From Plasmopara viticola (lineage: Eukaryota; Oomycota; Peronosporomycetes; Peronosporales; Peronosporaceae): a stretch of 64,000 bases of DNA. Shown here piece after piece: positions 59,751 to 64,000 of the stretch; within the stretch, counting starts at the first letter, position 1, and each line of letters begins with the position of its first letter. Location of the stretch: assembly GCA_001695595.3 (NCBI GenBank), contig MBPM02000083.1:186001-250000 (forward strand), written 5' to 3'. Under the pieces are notes generated by a model, which saw nothing but the letters and a program-made list of their open reading frames with translations, was not told the origin of the DNA and made no database searches. The position numbers were made by a program, and so were the translations under genes.

Positions 59751-60654
59751 ATTTAAGCTGGAATCGTAAACATTGCAGCAAATTGTAGTAATTAGGCTGT
59801 CAGATGTAGGATAACTTATCAAATGCTAAAGCTTTTCCACAGCATTTTCATTTAAAAGCAATCAAAAGGTGTGATAATTTTTGGCGGGGTTTATAACAAT
59901 GTAAAATACCACAGCAGCAAGAAGCGATTGTAACTCGCTTCTTTAAAATATAGTAGTTGTTTATGACGAAGCAGGCAATAAAAAATTTGTGTCAAATACT
60001 GCTACCACGATACTCTTTATGATAATCGTGTTCCATCTACGGGACGAATGAAAGTTAGACGTGCTTATCACAAAATGTTGTCTGGTGCCAGCTTTGCATA
60101 TGAGCTTTATGCAGACCATCTTTACTATGTCGCAAGCAATTATCACCATACATGGGGTTGTAAAAGCAGTTATCAACTGATTTGTTCTGGTCGTTTGTCG
60201 TATCGTCATTCAATGACATTTTAAAATTCCACCCCACGGCATCCTTCCCTTGCTTCACAAATTGTCTTGTCTAAATTCTGCTATCAAGTCCTAGACTCAG
60301 TCAGTCTCATAATTTAATTACCTGCAATGGTACTTCGTATACCAGGCACCTTAAATGCCGATATAGTATAACACCACAGTGAATAGCTAGAAACCAGGTC
60401 TTATTCGTTTTGAGCAATATATAAAGGGAGCCCCCACCAGGCATAAGCCACAAATTCTCTTGAATAAGCGCTACACCCATCAAGTCGCAGACCATAAATC
60501 ATACCCATACCCTGCTTGAAATTCAAAAAAGTACATATTTTATATTTTACAAGAAGAATGCAAGACTATATAAACAAAACAAGGAGCCAACCCCACTGCG
60601 CGTACCCCGTTGCGACGATAAACAAGTGCGTTTGTTATGACCCTCTTCGTTACA
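59751..60654. other. AT-rich stretch with possible coding debris on the minus strand
   Basis: Minus ORFs at 60055-60258 and 60307-60495 look coding (SLYILLKTNKTWFLAIHCGV and MSLNDDTTNDQNKSVDNCFY) and a GT at the end of the second could be a splice donor, but I cannot identify them. They may be downstream parts of the MULE-type element that follows. Confidence 0.35.
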
Positions 60655-60913
60655 TTACCACATTTTCGTTTTGTAGGTGGAGTCCATCAGAAGAACAGCA
60701 CCTGCCGAATTTCGTTGCACCGTGACGCTTGTTTTCGGGGCAATAAAAAGTCGGGTAAGCCGCCCTTCAGCACTGCGGTCTAACCTATATTAAACTTTAT
60801 CTTACTTTAATCTATCTAAAAGCGCTGCAATAGTTCGCCCTAGCATAAACTGCGTACGGTCACACTATTTCAGGTTGTATATGTCTTGGCTTGTGGCTAA
60901 AACACCCGGGTCG

Positions 60914-60924
60914 GCCGCTCTTAT
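60914..60924. repeat. Target-site duplication, left arm (11 bp)
   Basis: GCCGCTCTTAT is repeated exactly at 61247-61257. Confidence 0.85.
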
Positions 60925-61246
60925 TGTATTGTAATACGTTATCGCGTTGCCATGTTATGCACGTGCTAGGCTCAGTCTAGCTAGTCCACGGCATAAAGTG
61001 GTGTCCGCATACGTCGGGTCTCGTTCGGCGGGCAGTGCAGCCAGCACCGAGGTCGTGAGGGTCTTCCATTATTTTGTTTAGCTCTGACTTGGTAAGAGCC
61101 CAGGTGGCGCCCTGGTGCTGGAGACCGTCGCGTCGAGGGTGAGACTCGTTAGAGACCTGCAGATGCCCGAGAGCACCTGCCCGAAGCGCGCGAGCATTTA
61201 GCCCCCGCGCTTGGAAGCAGGGCGTCACCCCAACCTTTTCCGAAAC
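60925..61246 (-). mobile_element. Short LINE derivative (non-autonomous), copy 2
   Basis: 322 bp, about 97% identical to the copy at 38681-39009 (I count about eight differences in ~305 aligned bases), with the same leader, the same two internal deletions and an (AATAC)-type tail. It is inserted in the MULE transposase remnant; removing it with one copy of the 11-bp duplication restores a continuous transposase frame, which fixes the insertion point precisely. Confidence 0.93.
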
Positions 61247-61257
61247 GCCGCTCTTAT
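61247..61257. repeat. Target-site duplication, right arm (11 bp)
   Basis: Exact copy of 60914-60924. Confidence 0.85.
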
Positions 61258-61521
61258 AGTGCACAAAAATAGTTGAGGAGGGGCACCTCCCTTACTAAGA
61301 AAAACTATTTGCTGCTTTTGCTCAATAGTCATGTGTCTTGCCTCTGAATACGCCGCCAGAGTTTTGGTGGCGTCGTGGTTGTGATTTGCGTCGATCACGA
61401 TTAAACTCCAACTCTGCGCGTGATCTTCGTCCAGGGTCCGCATAATATCAACTGACCACGGACATTTGAGGAGACGTGTAGAAGTTTTTGAGTACTCGAG
61501 CCCTTTCTTCTATATTCGCCG

Positions 61522-62538
61522 CCATGAACATGCAAGCCATACCTTGCGAGTGTTTCCGTGCTTGTCATTCTTAGTCCTTTCCTTTTCGTCGAATAATCTT
61601 CCCTTAGTGAGAACATTTGCATTAATTCAGTGCTTCATCAAGAGTTTCGTAAGTCTGCGCGGGGGACGAGGCCAATGGCATGTTGACGTATGTGTAAGAG
61701 AACTAAGGTGTGATTTATGGTATGTGAATTCAATTTTGCGACGGGTGTGGTTTTACGATGGGTGTGGCGCTTATTTAAGAAAATTTGTGGCTCATATCTG
61801 AGGGGGGGCGTGGCGAAGCCTAGGGGGGTGTCGATACCGGCTCTTTATATAAATTCTTAATATATTGTGCACCAAAACGTCTGTGCTCAACAGCATTTTT
61901 TTACGCACAAACGAGTTCCTGACTACAATCATTGTAAATGTATGCGGTTATTTGTCGAGTGACGCAATTAGAAAAGCATCCCGCGGGCGTATCAACAACA
62001 ATTTTTCGATGGCATTTTGTCCATACTTCTACGAAGAACAAAATTGTGGTCACGTTCATAGTTTGTAGACGATGGGTACATCCGGATCTCGAATATATGT
62101 CGATCAAAGTGATACAGACACTTTAGGCAGTATTCGTTTCATCTAAAGCTAAACTGACATGTTACATGTACAAGTAGGTGGCCAAGATGTGAGGTTTCAC
62201 TAAATCTGCTAAAACATCAAGCCCGCGGCTTACATGCCGCCCCCCTACCAGCACCGCTTGAGTAGTGGGATTCCATGAACCACGACTCTTTTTTCGGTTT
62301 GTTGGAAACTTATGGCAATATGGGCGTAGTAGTGTTCATGTGTCCCCTGTGCTGTTTAAACCGGTCTCAAAAAATTTTAATGGGGGAAACATCATCAAGG
62401 CTGTTGACAAAAATGCATTTCTCAAATACCATTGCTTGCTGGACATGTCGACAGTGGATATTGGGCCACGCATTGCCCTGTCTTTCATCTAAACGCTGTT
62501 CCTACAATTAGAAGCCGCTTGCTGAAGTCTTTTGACAC
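61522..62538. other. Gene-poor stretch
   Basis: A 111-codon plus ORF at 61466-61801 overlaps the transposase remnant and is probably chance. 62300-62538 on the minus strand may continue the gag-like remnant that follows. Confidence 0.35.
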
Positions 62539-62742
62539 CTATGCAACACCTTTTGCCACAAAATACAGGTCTACTTGCTCGTAGAGCAACGTAGCAAACT
62601 CTTCGATTTGACCGCTGTACGCTGGCAACTTTGATCCTTCTAGCTTAGACATTGTTCTGATTGCCTTCACTGCATCCTGTCGAGCATCTCTCTCCAGTGC
62701 GATCATTAGTTGTATCAATTGCTCATTCGTAGTCGGCTTCAT
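62539..62742 (-). pseudogene. Retrotransposon gag-like fragment
   Basis: A 67-codon minus ORF starting MKPTTNEQLIQLMIALERDA and ending with KLPAYSGQIEEFATLLYEQV then DLYFVAKGVA. The pattern of a coiled N-terminus followed by LP.Y.G....F..W.....YF.AKGV is that of gag N-terminal regions in oomycete LTR elements. The reading then breaks. Neither LTRs nor a zinc knuckle was found. Confidence 0.4.
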
Positions 62743-63718
62743 GGTGCACCAAAATTAAAAGGTAATTGAAGACTTAAAACTCCAAGTGAGGGGGTCTGAT
62801 TTGGTGGTAATTTTTATCAAATCGCTGACTAGTTTACGCAAATTCTAAAACAATGATTCGCTCTGCTTCCTGTATAAGGACGAGTACTTCTTGCAGAGCG
62901 CTACCCAGCTTGCTTGTCACTCCTAGGACAGATTTCTTTTGCTTCGATATGAGAGTTTATAATCACCACAGTAACAGCCATTGGGCCGAGAGGTAACGTA
63001 TCAAAAGGATGTTTGCTTGACAGCCAGTCTAGCTTGAAACTCACTACGAAAAATCATTTTTTTTACGCAATTCGGAGAGCTAGTGGTGAATCTCGCGGCG
63101 GTCGATACAACCGTTGAACTTATTAGCCACATGACAAAAAAATCATTTCTGTTTCATGCGCCTCAAAACTAAATAATCGCCACGCAGAAGCCGCGCCGTG
63201 ACAACCAGGCCAACTCCAAGAGCAGTCTTGAGAACGATAAAGCGCATAACTTTCTCTTCTCTTGAAGAAGACGAAAAGACGACCTCATGTGGCACTCCTT
63301 GACGACTAACGCCAGCGACTTTCCGTACAGAATGCTCAATTAAGCAGAGGTGCCAACACGAGCACCAAGATTATTTTGTCTATTGGTACAGTTAATGCAG
63401 CTCGTGGGAGTTGGTGGACCGTCTCTGGTATGATTGTCCTCAAGTCGTTGTGATCTGGAAACAGAAGCAAAGGGTGCTTCGTACGTAAGCCGCACTTCAT
63501 TGAATAGGGATGATTTGCCCGAGGATTGCACCGAGCATTGTCCTCAATGAAGCCACCCTCTTATTCTTGGTCCCATATTTCGGTGGACTTCCTCAAAGTT
63601 GACTTTGTCATTATTGAATAAGATCTTACCATAGCAAATGAGCAGTAGAATTAGCCTGTGTGAATTTCGTTGTATCGCCAGCAGTGATGAATCGCATGGA
63701 ATTGTTTATGCAGGAAAG
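62743..63718. other. Gene-poor stretch
   Basis: No supported gene; a 63-codon minus ORF at 63340-63531 is unrecognisable. Confidence 0.4.
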
Positions 63719-63777
63719 CAGGAAATATTATGCCGAATGTCGTGTGGTGTACACGACATTCGGCATAATATTTCCTG
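63719..63777. repeat. Perfect hairpin, 27-bp arms
   Basis: 27 bases from 63719 (CAGGAAATATTATGCCGAAT...) pair exactly with 63751-63777, leaving a 5-base loop GGTGT. It lies 76 bases before the start codon of the gene at 63853. It may be a foldback element or a very recent inverted duplication. Confidence 0.92.
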
Positions 63778-63816
63778 TTATTTTTCGAAAAATTGAAAAA
63801 AGAAATTACCCCAAAA

Positions 63817-63830
63817 TTCCATTCCGCACT
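63817..63830 (+). promoter_or_regulatory. Oomycete initiator-like element
   Basis: TTCCATTCCGCACT resembles the oomycete transcription-start consensus (a YCATTYY-N-CA core). It lies 22 bases before the ATG at 63853, a spacing typical of short oomycete 5' UTRs. Confidence 0.45.
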
Positions 63831-63852
63831 GGTAAAGCGAGGGTCGGCGGCA

Positions 63853-64000
63853 ATGGCGAACGCGCGACTCAAGCAGGCGCGGCGCCGCGCGTCTTCTCGA
63901 AGGCCAAACGCTGCGCAATCTATAGAAAACCATGCGGGTCAGACGCAGCTAGCTTCAACTTCTCCTCAAAATGCCCTGGTATCGCAAAACGAACACATTT
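63853..64000 (+). CDS. 5' end of a gene leaving the window
   Basis: ATG in good context (GGCAATGG) begins a frame that is open to the window edge: 49 codons, MANARLKQARRRASSRRPNA then a Gln/Ser/Asn-rich stretch. The Arg-rich start could act as a nuclear signal; there is no hydrophobic signal peptide. GC content rises sharply at the start codon, as at the other intact genes. Too little is visible to name the product. Confidence 0.6.
   Translation, partial: MANARLKQARRRASSRRPNAAQSIENHAGQTQLASTSPQNALVSQNEHI

Larger units (their letters stand above)
60655..61521 (-). pseudogene. MULE transposase remnant with FAR1-like DNA-binding region
   Basis: Read from 61521 downward on the minus strand: YSKTSTRLLKCPWSVDI, then SWSLIVIDANHNHDATKTLA with the W...HNH pattern of FAR1/WRKY-type zinc-binding regions, then ARHMTIEQKQQIVFLSKGGA. 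After the short LINE derivative at 60925-61246, the same frame resumes with ATSQDIYNL, RTIAALLDRL and, near 60700, VLLMDSTYKTKMW, where the D is the first catalytic Asp of MULE DDE transposases. A TAG follows DIYNLK and the frame breaks further on. FAR1-like MULE proteins are common in oomycetes. The element is dead; its terminal repeats were not found. Confidence 0.78.

Overview
The window looks like nuclear DNA from an oomycete, most likely a Phytophthora or downy-mildew relative (Peronosporaceae). The evidence is a secreted NPP1/NLP-family protein, a START-like protein of oomycete type, a multi-pass membrane protein ending in the oomycete WLGC signature, very short introns (about 55-75 bp) and tRNA-derived SINEs of the kind described in Phytophthora. 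It is a gene-sparse, AT-rich accessory region. Only about half a dozen genes look intact or cut only by the window edge; the rest is decayed genes and transposon debris.

Layout. 1-725 (-): N-terminal part of a START-like protein. 1.7-10.1 kb: a ~0.94 kb interspersed repeat present twice, the second copy split by a SINE with an exact 18-bp target-site duplication; duplicated ~0.27 kb segments; remains of a Ty3/gypsy integrase. 10-23 kb: almost gene-free, with two hairpins, a second SINE and an exact 93-bp tandem duplication. 23.07-24.22 kb: an internally deleted LINE with a target-site duplication. 24.47-26.14 kb: a BSD-domain gene broken by frameshifts and stops, divergent from an intact 2-Cys peroxiredoxin. 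27.0-27.8 kb (-): an intact NLP gene with a degenerate heptapeptide. 28-37 kb: decayed coding fragments, a foldback and gypsy remains. 37.66-38.08 kb: a small secreted, probably GPI-anchored protein. 38.7-39.0 kb: a short LINE derivative. 44.4-46.7 kb: a ~335-bp inverted repeat pair. 50.0-52.2 kb (-): a decayed multi-exon gene. 53.7-54.0 kb: a gypsy protease remnant. 55.4-56.0 kb: an alpha-tubulin pseudogene. 56.6-59.15 kb: a five-exon WLGC-family membrane protein followed by a degenerate second copy of its tail. 60.6-61.5 kb: a MULE/FAR1-like transposase remnant split by a second short LINE derivative. 63.85 kb to the end: the first codons of a gene leaving the window.

No operon or linked pathway is visible. 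The main biology is retroposition and gene decay: a LINE, a two-member family of short LINE derivatives sharing the same two internal deletions, and SINEs, three of the insertions nested in or beside older elements, with several housekeeping-type genes (BSD, alpha-tubulin) present only as broken copies. The intact genes that relate to a plant-associated lifestyle are the NLP and the small GPI-type protein; peroxiredoxin is a general peroxide-detoxifying enzyme.
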